Of a stretch of DNA of 64,000 bases, positions 43,430 to 51,167 are shown in pieces. A model generated the notes under the pieces. That model was not told where the DNA came from and searched no databases. It saw only the letters and a list, made by a program, of their open reading frames with translations. The stretch's first letter is position 1, and every line of letters begins with the position of its first letter. Position numbers and translations under genes: made by a program. Source of the stretch: Verrucomicrobiota bacterium (lineage in GTDB: Bacteria; Verrucomicrobiota; Verrucomicrobiia; Limisphaerales; J093); contig JAKQDD010000256.1 in assembly GCA_029556615.1 (NCBI GenBank), forward strand, positions 62,001 to 126,000. The letters run 5' to 3'.

Positions 43430-45868
43430 ATGAGTGGACATCGGAGAATCCCTTTTGCGCGGGTGGTCTGTGACGGGCGCGAGCTGGAGTACGTCCGCGA
43501 AGTCCTGGAGAGCGGTTGGCTGACGACCGCGGGGAAGGCGGTCGAGTTCGAGCGCCGGTTTTCGGAGTACGTGGGTGCGCCCCAGGCCTGCGCTGTGAAT
43601 TCGTGCACGGCGGCGCTGCACCTGGCACTCGAAGCCCTCGGCGTTGGCCCGGGCAACAAAGTGCTCGTGCCTACGTGGACATTCACGGCCACCGCCGAAG
43701 TGGTTCGCTATCTCGGAGCGGACCCGGTGGTCGTTGATGTCGATTACGGGACCAGCTTGCTCACCCCGGACATTGTGCGAGAGACCCTGGACAAGCACCC
43801 CGATATCCGGGTGGCGATGGTGGTCCATTTCGGCGGGCAGGCGGTCAAGATGACGACTGCGGCCGGCGACGGGATCCTGGATCTCTGCCGCCAGCGCGGC
43901 GTCAAGGTGGTGGAGGACGCGGCCCATGCCTTCCCTTCGCGGTGGCAGGGGAGGATGATCGGCAGTCTGGGCGACGTTGCGTGCTTCAGTTTCTATGCGA
44001 ACAAGACGATCACCACGGGCGAAGGGGGCATGGTGACGAGTTCGGACGAAGCCATTCTGCAGCGCTGCCGCGTCATGCGACTGCACGGGATCGATCGCGA
44101 CGTCTGGAAACGATTCACTTCCGACCGACCGACGTGGGAGTACGATGTGATCGCCCCCGGTTACAAGTACAACCTGCCGGATATCAACGCCGCCGTGGGA
44201 CTGGCGCAACTGGAACGCGCCGAGGAATTGCGCCGCGGCCGCCAGCGGTGCGCCCAGCACTACTACGCGCGGCTTGCCGGCCTGGGCTGTGTCGACCTTC
44301 CGGCCCTCCACGTTCCCATCGAGGACCACGCGTGGCATTTGTTCCCCATAATCTTGCGGCCGGAAGCTCCGCTCGACCGCGATCGCCTCATCGAGTTGCT
44401 GGCCGAACGGGGCATTGGCACCTCGGTTCACTACAAGCCGATCCACCGCCTGCGCTACTACCGGGAGAAGTATGCCCTGCAGCCCGAGGATTACCCCAAC
44501 GCGGAGTCGATCTGGCGCGGGTGCATCTCCCTGCCGATTTATCCCTCGCTGAAAGACGACGAACTGGACTACATCACCAACACGCTGACGGAGCTGCTGC
44601 AGCCGGGGACCGGGTCCGATCGATGTCTGCCGCAGGATTCGGAGGCGACGTCCCACGATGCAGGGCCGTCGATGGCAACAGCGCCCGATGTGACAAAGGG
44701 GCCGGCGGCTCCCGCTTCCCGCCGTCCCCGCATCTACCTTTCGGTTCCGCACATGAGCGGCTCCGAAGAGTCCTACGTCAAGGAGGCGTTTGCCTCAAAC
44801 TGGCTGTCAACGACGGGGCCGAATCTCACCGCCCTGGAGCACGATTTCAGTGCGCGCCTGGGTATGCCGTCCGTGGTGATCGCCAGCGGAACCGCAGCCG
44901 TTCAGCTCGCCCTCCGCTTGGTCGGCGTGGGACCGGGGGATGAAGTCGTGTCGCCAACGCTGACGTTCGTGGCGAGTTGCAACCCGATATGTTACCTCGG
45001 GGCAACGCCCGTCCTGATCGATAGTGAACGCGCGAGCTGGAACATGGATCCGGAGCGCCTGGCGGATTGGATGACTGCGCGTGCGGCACGGGGTCGGTTG
45101 CCGAAGGCCGCGGTGGTGGTGCACCTCTTCGGTCAGACAGCCGACATGGATCCCATTCTCGAGATCTGCGGCCGATATGGTGTCGCTGTTGTCGAGGACG
45201 CCGCAGAGTCCCTGGGCGCCCTGTACAAGGGTCGGCTCGTCGGCACCTTCGGGGGTGCAAGCGCGTTTTCCTTCAACGGCAACAAAGTCATCACGGCCAC
45301 CGCCGGTGGCATGCTGTCGTCGCCTAACCCCGCCTGGGTCGAGAAGGCGCGGCACTGGAGCACTCAGGCCTGCGACCCCGACCCGCTCCGGAACTACGTC
45401 CACTCGGAAATGGGCTACAACTACCGCATGAGCAACGTGCTGGCGGGGATCGCGCGCGCACAGCTCGGCGTGCTCGACACCCGCATTCGGCAGCGACGCG
45501 CCGTGTTCGCGCGCTACCGGGAGGCCTTCGCGGATCTGCCGGGAATTGATCCCATGCCGGAGGCGCCGTTCGGCTTCCACATTCGCTGGCTGAGTTGCTT
45601 TCTGGTCGAAGAAAGCCGTTTTGGCATGTCGGCAGCTGATCTCGTGCATTTCCTCGAAGGGTCGAACATCGAGTCGCGGCCGGTCTGGAAACCGATGCAC
45701 ACGCAGCCGCTGTACCGGGGATGCGAGTGCGTGGGGGGCGAGGTGGCGGAGGATCTGAACCGGCGGGGGATCTGCCTGCCCAGCTCGAGTTCCTTGAGCG
45801 AGGAAGAACAGCAGTTCGTCATCGACCGGGTGCGCGAGGCGCATGGCGCGGCAAGCGGCAAGCGGTAG
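43430..45868 (+). CDS. Tandem fusion of two DegT/DnrJ/EryC1/StrS aminotransferases
   Basis: 812 residues in one uninterrupted frame. Domain 1 (about 1-400): VNSCTAALHLALEALGVGPG, VVEDAAHAFPSRWQG, CFSFYANKTITTGEGG with the PLP Lys at 192, and HYKPIHRL. A 45-residue Ser/Pro/Ala-rich linker follows (from PGTGSDRCLPQDSE). Domain 2 (about 447-812): VIASGTAAVQLALRLVGVGPGD, VVEDAAESLGALYKG, AFSFNGNKVITATAGG with the PLP Lys at 619, and WKPMHTQPLY. Both active sites look intact. Domain 2 resembles PglE/EpsN-type UDP-4-keto-sugar 4-aminotransferases. Domain 1 resembles the same class but of a different branch. The final residues, AASGKR, come from a GCGGCAA repeat array. Confidence 0.9.
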   Translation: MSGHRRIPFARVVCDGRELEYVREVLESGWLTTAGKAVEFERRFSEYVGAPQACAVNSCTAALHLALEALGVGPGNKVLVPTWTFTATAEVVRYLGADPVVVDVDYGTSLLTPDIVRETLDKHPDIRVAMVVHFGGQAVKMTTAAGDGILDLCRQRGVKVVEDAAHAFPSRWQGRMIGSLGDVACFSFYANKTITTGEGGMVTSSDEAILQRCRVMRLHGIDRDVWKRFTSDRPTWEYDVIAPGYKYNLPDINAAVGLAQLERAEELRRGRQRCAQHYYARLAGLGCVDLPALHVPIEDHAWHLFPIILRPEAPLDRDRLIELLAERGIGTSVHYKPIHRLRYYREKYALQPEDYPNAESIWRGCISLPIYPSLKDDELDYITNTLTELLQPGTGSDRCLPQDSEATSHDAGPSMATAPDVTKGPAAPASRRPRIYLSVPHMSGSEESYVKEAFASNWLSTTGPNLTALEHDFSARLGMPSVVIASGTAAVQLALRLVGVGPGDEVVSPTLTFVASCNPICYLGATPVLIDSERASWNMDPERLADWMTARAARGRLPKAAVVVHLFGQTADMDPILEICGRYGVAVVEDAAESLGALYKGRLVGTFGGASAFSFNGNKVITATAGGMLSSPNPAWVEKARHWSTQACDPDPLRNYVHSEMGYNYRMSNVLAGIARAQLGVLDTRIRQRRAVFARYREAFADLPGIDPMPEAPFGFHIRWLSCFLVEESRFGMSAADLVHFLEGSNIESRPVWKPMHTQPLYRGCECVGGEVAEDLNRRGICLPSSSSLSEEEQQFVIDRVREAHGAASGKR

Positions 45869-45990
45869 GCGGTAAGCGGGAAGGGCAGAGAGGGAAGCGG
45901 GAAGCGGGAAGGGCAGGTGAGCTGAGGTGTGTGGTTTCGGACGCTTGCCACTTGCCTCTTGGCGCGCTTTCCTCTAACCCCTTGGGGCTT
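45849..45990. repeat. GCGGNAA heptanucleotide array and degenerate hairpin
   Basis: Units GCGGCAA, GCGGTAG, GCGGTAA, GCGGGAA and AGCGGGA run from about 45849 to 45915. The inverse form, GCTTGCCACTTGCCTCTT, follows at about 45944-45961, so the segment can fold into a hairpin. The array begins before the aminotransferase stop and supplies its last codons. Related copies with a conserved loop lie near 49470, 51290 and 52797. Confidence 0.78.
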
Positions 45991-45999
45991 CGAACTCAC

Positions 46000-46260
46000 A
46001 TGAATACTGACAGCATCGAGCAGCGGATCAGCCGCCTGGTCCTGGGGGTTCACCGCCGGAACGGGGGGACTCTCGAGCAGCTGGATTTCAGCGTTCGCCT
46101 GCTCGATCCGGTGCTGCGGATCGATTCGCTCGATCTGGCGGAGATCATGGTCGAGGTGGAACGGGAGTTCGGGGGCTCGCCGTTTGATGCGCCCAGACCG
46201 CCACGGACCTGGGCGGACGTGGTCCGGTTTGCGGAGGGCGGCCGCGGAACCGCAGAATGA
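46000..46260 (+). CDS. Acyl carrier protein
   Basis: 86 residues. A small acidic helical protein with IDSLDLAEIMVEVEREFG, in which Ser43 of D-S-L is the expected phosphopantetheine attachment site. It differs from the fatty-acid ACP type (D-S-L-D-x-V-E-L-V) in detail and is therefore probably dedicated to this locus. It is followed by an adenylating enzyme, an SDR and an acyltransferase, which together look like a pathway for loading, reducing and transferring an acyl group. The start has no Shine-Dalgarno. Confidence 0.86.
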   Translation: MNTDSIEQRISRLVLGVHRRNGGTLEQLDFSVRLLDPVLRIDSLDLAEIMVEVEREFGGSPFDAPRPPRTWADVVRFAEGGRGTAE

Positions 46261-46299
46261 CAAGGCCCTATTTGTCCGGGTGGACCGGATCGAGGGGGG

Positions 46300-46425
46300 G
46301 GAGTTGCCCACAGATTGACGCAGATCGCCGCAGATCAGAGGGAATGACGGAGATGGGATTCTGGCCGAACACGGCTTTCCGGAGCCGATTGGATCTGTGT
46401 GGATCTGTGCAGATCTGTGGGCGGA
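46300..46425. repeat. CAGAT-type hairpin repeat, copy 1
   Basis: Left arm CCCACAGATTGACGCAGATC, CGCAGATC; loop about 55 nt starting AGAGGGAATGACGG; right arm GATCTGTGTGGATCTGTG, CAGATCTGTGGG. Arms are inverted repeats with units of about 10 nt (cAGATc-type). Second copy at 49651-49749. Same design as the CACGGAT hairpins, different unit. Confidence 0.85.
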
Positions 46426-46429
46426 CCAG

Positions 46430-46551
46430 CGGATTGGTGTTCGCGTGGTTGGTGGTCCGCGGTTGATCCTTCGGGCGGTCACCGCTGCTGGTTGCAAATG
46501 AGTTGTTCCGGAGGGGAACCGCGGAATTCGCGGAATACGCAGAAAGAGGGA
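46430..46551. repeat. CGCGGAA-type repeat with TCCGCGGTTGATCC flank, copy 1
   Basis: GTTCGCGTGGTTGGTGGTCC, then GCGGTTGATCCT, about 45 nt of spacer, then AACCGCGGAATTCGCGGAAT, ACGCAGAAAGAGGGA. The two arms are inverse relatives, and the right arm ends at the ATG of the adenylating enzyme, where AGAGGGA could act as a weak ribosome-binding site. Copies of the same arm sequences lie around 47660-47690, 49608-49632, 47927-48005 and 52624-52740. Confidence 0.72.
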
Positions 46552-47586
46552 ATGACTGAATCGCCCGCAGACTTGGCGGCGCTGTTCCCGCTGTTCGACG
46601 TCCTCGAACAGGGGCGCAGCGTGGCGTTGGTTCCAATCGGGGGCGTGGGCCCCGGGGACGTGGCGCCGCCGACGGAACCCGGTCCCTGGATCGGGGTGAC
46701 GTCGTCCGGGTCGACCGGCCGGCCGAAGCTCGTGTGGCGCCGGTGGCCCGAGCTGCGGGCGGGGGCGAGTCGGCGTCCCGAGGTGCAGCGCTGGCGTTGG
46801 GCCTCGCCGTATGGGCCCTCGAGTTTCGCCGGCGTCCAGGTGGCCCTCCAAGCCTGGGCCACGTCGCGCGAGATCGTCTCCTGGCATGCCCGGACCTGGG
46901 ACGAGGTCTGGGCGAGCGTGCGGCAGGAGCGCATCGACGCCGTTTCAGGGACTCCGACATTTCTCGATTTGATGGTGCAGAGCGAAGGACAGCCGGGGAG
47001 CGAATGGCAGCCGGTCCAAGTGACCCTGGGCGGGGAGCCCCTCCGGCCCGGGGTGGGCCGCCGGTTGCGCGCCCGGTTTCCAGGCACGCGGTTCATTGTC
47101 ATTTACGCGTCCGCGGAGTTCGGGGTCCTGATGCGGACGGAGCGTTTGGACGGCTGGTACGAGGCGGCGTCGCTGGCCCGGCGCTGGCCCGAGTGGCGGA
47201 TCCGGGACGAGGTGCTCGAGGTGGCAGACCATGGGACGTGGCGGGCCACAGGCGATCGGGTGGTGGCGCAGGGAGATCTCTTGAAAGTCGTGGGACGGGC
47301 GGATCAGGTGGCGAACATCGCCGGCACCAAAGTCGATCTGGCCGGGATCATCGAACTGGCGGAGCAGGTTCCCGGGGTGCTGCGCGCGGTGGCCGTTGCG
47401 GAGTCGAGCCCGATCACCGGGCAGATCGTCTGTCTCCGGTACGCCCTGGATCCGCATCAGCCGGCGGAGGCGATCGAGGCCCTGCTCCAGGAGCAGTTGC
47501 GGGCGAGCTTGCCGAAGGCGGCGTGGCCGCGCCGGTGGGTCCGCGATGCGGTGGCGCCGGTGAAAAACGCGAAGCGGGCCGTGTGA
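46552..47586 (+). CDS. Short AMP-dependent synthetase/ligase (adenylating enzyme)
   Basis: 344 residues, about 150 shorter than usual. It starts just before the ATP-binding A3 motif, GVTSSGSTGRPKLVWRRW, and keeps WASPYGPSSFAGVQVAL, SGTPTFLDLM, TLGGEPL, ATGDRVVAQGDLLKVVGRAD (A7/A8: T-G-D ... G-R-x-D), GTKVDLAGIIE and a C-terminal PVKNAKRAV with the A10 Lys. The core active site is therefore present although the N-terminal subdomain is reduced. It should activate a carboxylic acid as acyl-AMP and load it onto the ACP encoded 290 bp upstream. Confidence 0.83.
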   Translation: MTESPADLAALFPLFDVLEQGRSVALVPIGGVGPGDVAPPTEPGPWIGVTSSGSTGRPKLVWRRWPELRAGASRRPEVQRWRWASPYGPSSFAGVQVALQAWATSREIVSWHARTWDEVWASVRQERIDAVSGTPTFLDLMVQSEGQPGSEWQPVQVTLGGEPLRPGVGRRLRARFPGTRFIVIYASAEFGVLMRTERLDGWYEAASLARRWPEWRIRDEVLEVADHGTWRATGDRVVAQGDLLKVVGRADQVANIAGTKVDLAGIIELAEQVPGVLRAVAVAESSPITGQIVCLRYALDPHQPAEAIEALLQEQLRASLPKAAWPRRWVRDAVAPVKNAKRAV

Positions 47587-47599
47587 CGGTGGTGCGGCC

Positions 47600-48042
47600 G
47601 CAAAGAAGGAAGAGGGATTGCCGCGAAGCTGAAGGCACAAGAGAGAGGAAGCGTTGCTCGTCGTTCCTTTCCGCGTGGTCGGCGTGTTCCGCGGTTTGAC
47701 CTGCCTGAGAGTCACCCAGCGAGGCGCGCCTCAGACCATGCCAAGTCCGCGATCCCATGAAGACTTCATGCCTTTCCGGATCCCCTGGCCTGCGCCTCGC
47801 TGATGTGGAGTCCTCGAAGGCGGGGGGGGGTGGGATTGGAACGGCAGGGACCAAACTTGACCTGCTGACCACATATTCCACAAGTCGAGGACTCCAGACG
47901 GTGTACTCTCAGAGGGGCAGGAGGGAAACCGCGGAAGGCGCGGAATACGGAACATGGGAATCGGTTGATTCCCTCTCTTTTTGCGTGTTGTGCGCATTTT
48001 CGCGGCGATCCCTCTGCGGCTGGCCTTCTTGCGGCAATCCCT
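47600..48042. repeat. Repeat-filled intergenic region with long-range inverted ends
   Basis: GAAGAGGGATTGCCGCGAAG at about 47608-47627 is matched inversely by CTTGCGGCAATCCCTCC at about 48028-48044, enclosing the whole gap. Inside: a CGCGGAA-type arm (47660-47697), a 91-bp dispersed element (47806-47896, listed separately), and another CGCGGAA-type hairpin (AAACCGCGGAAGGCGCGGAA at about 47930 against TTTTCGCGGCGATCC at about 47997). No gene is seen in the 460 bp. Confidence 0.7.
47806..47896. repeat. About-90-bp dispersed element with 12-bp terminal inverted repeats, copy 1
   Basis: Bounded by TGGAGTCCTCGA (47806-47817) and its exact inverse TCGAGGACTCCA (47885-47896). The interior has a G-run and the core AAACTTGACCTGCTGACCAC. 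The inverse complement of 55735-55824 has the same length (90), the same GAGTCCTCG ends and the core GAACTTGACCTGATCACCAC at the same position. The two are clearly one family. Confidence 0.88.
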
Positions 48043-48046
48043 CCCT

Positions 48047-48766
48047 ATGAAGCGCGTTCTGATCACTGGCGGTTCCCGGGGTTTGGGGCTGGAGCTGTGT
48101 CGGCAGTTGGCGGCCGAGGGCTGGCAAGTCCTGACGGTTTCACGGTCGGTCTCGCCGGAACTCGCGGCGCTGATGGCGGAGAGCCGGGGCCGGATCGAGC
48201 ATTACCCGGCCGACTTCTCGAAGCCGGACTCGGCGGCGTCGCTGGCGGGCGAGGCCCGGGTAATCGAGGGTCTGGACGGTTTTGTGGCGAATGCCGCGAT
48301 CGGCACGGAAGGACTGCTGACGCTCTCCCCGGAGGCGGCGATCCGCGAGACCTTCGAGGTCAATGTGATCGCGCCGATGCTGCTGGCGCGGCAGGTGGTG
48401 AAAGGGATGCTGGGCCGCGGGGGGGGAAGCCTGGTGTTCGTGTCGTCGGTGGTGGCGCGCACCGGTTTCTCCGGGCTCTCGGTGTACGCGGCGACCAAGG
48501 GGGCGTTATTGTCATTCTCCCGGTGCCTGGCGCGGGAGTATGGCGAACGCGGGATTCGGTCGAATTGCGTGTTGCCGGGCTTCCTCGACACGGAGATGAG
48601 CTCGAGCCTCGGGGAGGACCAGCGCGAGCGGATCCGGCGTCGGATTCCGCTGAAGCGGTTGGGGGCACCCCGGGATGTGGTCGGGGCGGTGAGCTACCTG
48701 CTGTCGGACGCGGCGCGGTACGTGACCGGAGCGGAGCTTGTCGTGGACGGCGGGATGACGGCGTGA
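48047..48766 (+). CDS. Short-chain dehydrogenase/reductase (FabG-like)
   Basis: 239 residues. LITGGSRGLGLELCRQLA is the classical T-G-x3-G-x-G site. The N-A-A-I motif (VANAAIG), the catalytic Ser in LVFVSSVVARTG, and Tyr147-x3-Lys151 in VYAATKGALLSFSR are all present. The end YVTGAELVVDGGM is FabG-like. Next to an ACP and an adenylating enzyme, a 3-oxoacyl-ACP reductase role is likely (for example making a 3-hydroxyacyl group). No Shine-Dalgarno is seen upstream. Confidence 0.86.
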   Translation: MKRVLITGGSRGLGLELCRQLAAEGWQVLTVSRSVSPELAALMAESRGRIEHYPADFSKPDSAASLAGEARVIEGLDGFVANAAIGTEGLLTLSPEAAIRETFEVNVIAPMLLARQVVKGMLGRGGGSLVFVSSVVARTGFSGLSVYAATKGALLSFSRCLAREYGERGIRSNCVLPGFLDTEMSSSLGEDQRERIRRRIPLKRLGAPRDVVGAVSYLLSDAARYVTGAELVVDGGMTA

Positions 48767-48869
48767 CAGTATGACAGAGGTCAGAGGTCAGAGGACAGAG
48801 GGCAGACTGACGCACTGACGCATCCGCCTTCGCCAAGGCTTCGGCGTGACACGCTGACGCACTGATTTT
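48767..48869. repeat. Short arrays of GAGGTCA and CTGACGCA units
   Basis: GACAGAGGTCAGAGGTCAGA (7-nt units) is followed by GACTGACGCACTGACGCATC (about 9-nt units), then CCGCCTTCGCCAAGGCTTCG and GACACGCTGACGCACTGA. It forms the whole gap between the SDR gene and the acyltransferase gene. The CCGCCTTCGCCAAGGCT piece recurs at 51232-51270 and 56928-56947. Confidence 0.75.
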
Positions 48870-49460
48870 ATGATTCCACTTGAACTTGCGGATGGGGAGC
48901 TAATCCCTCTCGAGGCGCTGGCGCGGTGCTTGAAGCACTGCGGGCGCGAGGTCAAAGCCTACCGCGGTTGCCGGCTCGTACCTCCCGGATTGATCAGCAT
49001 CGGGGATTGTTCGCAGATCGACGAAGACGTGCGTGTTCACGCCGGGGAAGCGGTGGTCATCGGCCGGCACGTGCACCTGGCGGTGGGCTGTTCGATCACC
49101 GGCGGCGGGCGCTGCGAGATCGGCGATTACGCAGGGATCGGCGCCGGTGTCCGCCTGATCACGGGGACGGACGTGGTGGATGGCAGCGGGCTGACGAACC
49201 CGACCCTGCCGGCCTCAGTCCGGGTGGTCCGACGCGGCGTGGTCCGGATCGAGGCGCACGCGGTGGTTTTCACCAACGCGGTGATCCTGCCGGACGTGGT
49301 GGTGGGCGAAGGGGCGGTGGTGGCAGCCGGCGCGGTGGTCCACCACGATTTGAAGCCCTGGGGGATCTATGCGGGCAACCCGTTGGTCCAAGTGGGGGTG
49401 CGACCCTCGGACACGATCCGGGAGCTGGTCAGGGAGATGGAGGAGGAAGGAAAACGGTAA
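48870..49460 (+). CDS. Left-handed beta-helix acyl/acetyltransferase
   Basis: 196 residues. Hexapeptide turns start near residue 42 (LISIGDCSQIDEDVRVHAGE), include HVHLAVGCSITGGGRCEIGD and HAVVFTNAVILPDVVVGEGAVV, and end with KPWGIYAGNPLVQVG. This is the architecture of sugar O- and N-acyltransferases such as WbbJ or the QdtC/VioB group. Following an ACP, ligase and reductase, it is the natural candidate to move the ACP-bound acyl group onto an amino sugar. Using acetyl-CoA instead cannot be excluded. Confidence 0.83.
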   Translation: MIPLELADGELIPLEALARCLKHCGREVKAYRGCRLVPPGLISIGDCSQIDEDVRVHAGEAVVIGRHVHLAVGCSITGGGRCEIGDYAGIGAGVRLITGTDVVDGSGLTNPTLPASVRVVRRGVVRIEAHAVVFTNAVILPDVVVGEGAVVAAGAVVHHDLKPWGIYAGNPLVQVGVRPSDTIRELVREMEEEGKR

Positions 49461-49469
49461 GGGCCGATA

Positions 49470-49560
49470 CGTCGGCAAGCGGCAAGCGTCGGCAGGCTGA
49501 AAGGTTGTGTGCTCTTGCCTCTTTGCGCATTGCCCCTTGCGCCCGCCGCGGTCAGCGCCC
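49470..49560. repeat. GCGGCAA-type hairpin with conserved loop, copy 1
   Basis: Left arm GTCGGCAAGCGGCAAGCG, loop TCGGCAGGCTGAAAGGTTGT then GTGCT, right arm CTTGCCTCTTTGCGCATTGC and CCCTTGCGCC. The loop is nearly the same as at 51305-51335 (TCGGTAGGCTGAGAGGTTTC) and, inverted, at 52817-52845. Confidence 0.8.
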
Positions 49561-49599
49561 GCGGCTACAGACCCGGCCCGCGGCTATAGCCAGGGGGCC

Positions 49600-49749
49600 G
49601 GTGCGGTGACTGTCCTGAGGATCAACCGCGGACCACGAACACCGAATCGGGCGGTCTGCCCACAGATCTGCACAGATCGACACAGATCAGAGGCTGCCCC
49701 GCGGTCATTTCCTCCCCATCTGCGGGGATCTACGAAGATCTGTGGGTGA
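49600..49749. repeat. TGATCCTC flank plus CAGAT-type hairpin, copy 2
   Basis: ACTGTCCTGAGGATCAACCG at about 49609-49628 is the inverse of a sequence following the CGCGGAA-type arm at 52724-52745. Next comes the CAGAT hairpin: left arm GCCCACAGATCTGCACAGAT, CGACACAGATC; right arm ATCTGCGGGGATCTACGAAG, ATCTGTGGGT. It parallels copy 1 at 46300-46425. Confidence 0.8.
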
Positions 49750-49770
49750 CTCCCCTCGTTCCGGTCCTCA

Positions 49771-50043
49771 GAGCCTGTCTGAGAATTCCGTGGGAGTCCT
49801 GTTTTCGCGGGGGTGGCCCGATGGCGAGGCGCGAGGAGGGAGGATACCCGCAGCGGTCTCTGACCGACGAGCAACAAAGCCAGCGGGCCACCCCCGCGAA
49901 AACCCTCTGGGCGGCGGCTCTTTTGGCCGGGTCCGGCGTTGGCTCGGCCCTTACAGCCCGCTGCGGGGATGCTCGGGCCTCGCCGCCTTGGTCCCTGCCA
50001 AAATCCCTCGCCGCAGGACCCCACGGAATTCTCAGACAGGCTC
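49771..50043. mobile_element. 273-bp MITE with 24-bp terminal inverted repeats
   Basis: Left end GAGCCTGTCTGAGAATTCCG (49771-49790, then TGGG) is the perfect inverse of the right end CGGAATTCTCAGACAGGCTC (50024-50043, preceded by CCCA). A TCA triplet lies outside each end (49768-49770 and 50044-50046), a possible 3-bp target duplication of the T-N-A type known for some IS5-family elements. Inside, GTTTTCGCGGGGGTGGCCCG (49801-49820) has an exact inverse at 49884-49903. No frame resembles a transposase, so it would need one in trans. Confidence 0.88.
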
Positions 50044-50052
50044 TCAGAGATT

Positions 50053-50198
50053 TCCGCGGTTTGCCTTCTTCTGCTCTGCGGACTCTGCGAGCTCCGCGGG
50101 GAACCCTGCGAACAGGTGCACCCCGTCGGTCACCGGCCTTGCGGTTCTACCGCAGAGACCGCAGCGCCCGCAGAGAAGAGGGGGAAAAGACTTCATCC
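50053..50198. repeat. GCAGAGA-type repeat of about 146 bp, left member of an inverted pair
   Basis: Starts CGCGGTTTGCCTTCTTCTGC, contains GCTCCGCGGGGAACCCTGCG, CACCCCGTCGGTCACCGGCC and CCGCAGAGACCGCAGCGCCC, and ends AAAGACTTCATCC. The inverse complement of 52482-52628 matches it along the whole length with few differences. The pair encloses the EpsI-like and exosortase genes. It is followed by an AGCTACGGCGGGACAAGTCG segment (50209-50228) of a further family, then about 60 bp without features before the next ATG. Confidence 0.87.
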
Positions 50199-50297
50199 TC
50201 CGCTGAAGCTACGGCGGGACAAGTCGGCGGACAGGTCTTCCCTCGTCTCGCGTGGCCGGGAGGCGAGGGAGGCACGATGTTGCGAACTTAGATTGTC

Positions 50298-51167
50298 ATG
50301 AACGAGAATAAAGCACCAACAACGGTGTCCCCGGGGATTCCACGGGGCGCCATCGGTTTTGCCGTCGGCTTGCTCGTTTTAGTGGCGGCTCTTTGGGTGT
50401 TCCCGGAGTACTGGTATACGCGGTCCGGATCGGCCGTCGAAGGCGTCTGGCTGCAGGAGACGAACTCGATTCCCGGGTGGTCGTTCAGGGAGGTCCCGGT
50501 GGCGGAGGCCGCCGAGCGGCTGCTGTCGGCGGATCGATTGGTCAGCGGCGAGTTCAAGCGCGGTTCCGACCGGGATACTGCGCGGGATGCTGTGCGCGTC
50601 TTTGCCGCCAAGCGGTACACGGAGCGGCCGAATGACATTGGGCTTTTTGTGCACACGCCGGACCGGTGTTGGACGGAAGCCGGCTGGCGCCTCGAGCCGG
50701 TGATGCCCGACTTGGTCGAGATCGATGTGCATGGTGTCCGGATGCAATTCGAGCGGAGGGTGTTCAGCCACGGGACGCAGCGGGAGCTCGTTTACTTTGG
50801 CGGGATGGTGGGGGGACGGCCGTTGCCTTATCGGCTCGATCATAACATGTCGGTGGGGATGCGATTCGCCATGAAAGAAGCCGCCGACAAGACGGGAACC
50901 ACGCTGCGCGCGGCCGATACGCGGTTTTGGAAGCGGGTGTGGGAATCGTTCGTTCACCGCCGGCCTCTGCTCGGGCCCAAGCAGTTTGTCCGCGTGTCGA
51001 CCGCCGTCTCCGGCTCGGATGTGAAGGAGTCGGACGATCGGTTGCGCGGCCTGCTCGAGCAGTGGCTCATCCCGGTCGAGTACCAGGCGGAACTGCGGGC
51101 CTGGGAGGCGCGTCCCAAGGAAGCCGAGGCGGAGAAGCCCGCTGCACCCAAGAATGGGCACGGATGA
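50298..51167 (+). CDS. EpsI-like exosortase-associated protein
   Basis: 289 residues. An N-terminal membrane helix (about residues 17-38) anchors a periplasmic domain. GLFVHTPDRCWTEAGWRLEPV matches the H-x-P-x-x-C-x-x-x-G-W signature of EpsI (the protein or domain accompanying exosortases). REPVPVAEAAERLL-like and VELVYF-like strands are in the expected order. EpsI domains are thought to support polysaccharide export or sorting linked to exosortase; the mechanism is unsettled. The exosortase gene follows 345 bp downstream, and the two share one pair of inverted repeats. Confidence 0.77.
   Translation: MNENKAPTTVSPGIPRGAIGFAVGLLVLVAALWVFPEYWYTRSGSAVEGVWLQETNSIPGWSFREVPVAEAAERLLSADRLVSGEFKRGSDRDTARDAVRVFAAKRYTERPNDIGLFVHTPDRCWTEAGWRLEPVMPDLVEIDVHGVRMQFERRVFSHGTQRELVYFGGMVGGRPLPYRLDHNMSVGMRFAMKEAADKTGTTLRAADTRFWKRVWESFVHRRPLLGPKQFVRVSTAVSGSDVKESDDRLRGLLEQWLIPVEYQAELRAWEARPKEAEAEKPAAPKNGHG

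Noticed and set aside
49742..50297. Several 120-180 codon open frames across the MITE and repeats
   Set aside because: Their translations are repeat and inverted-repeat DNA without any protein-like pattern, and they disagree in frame with each other.
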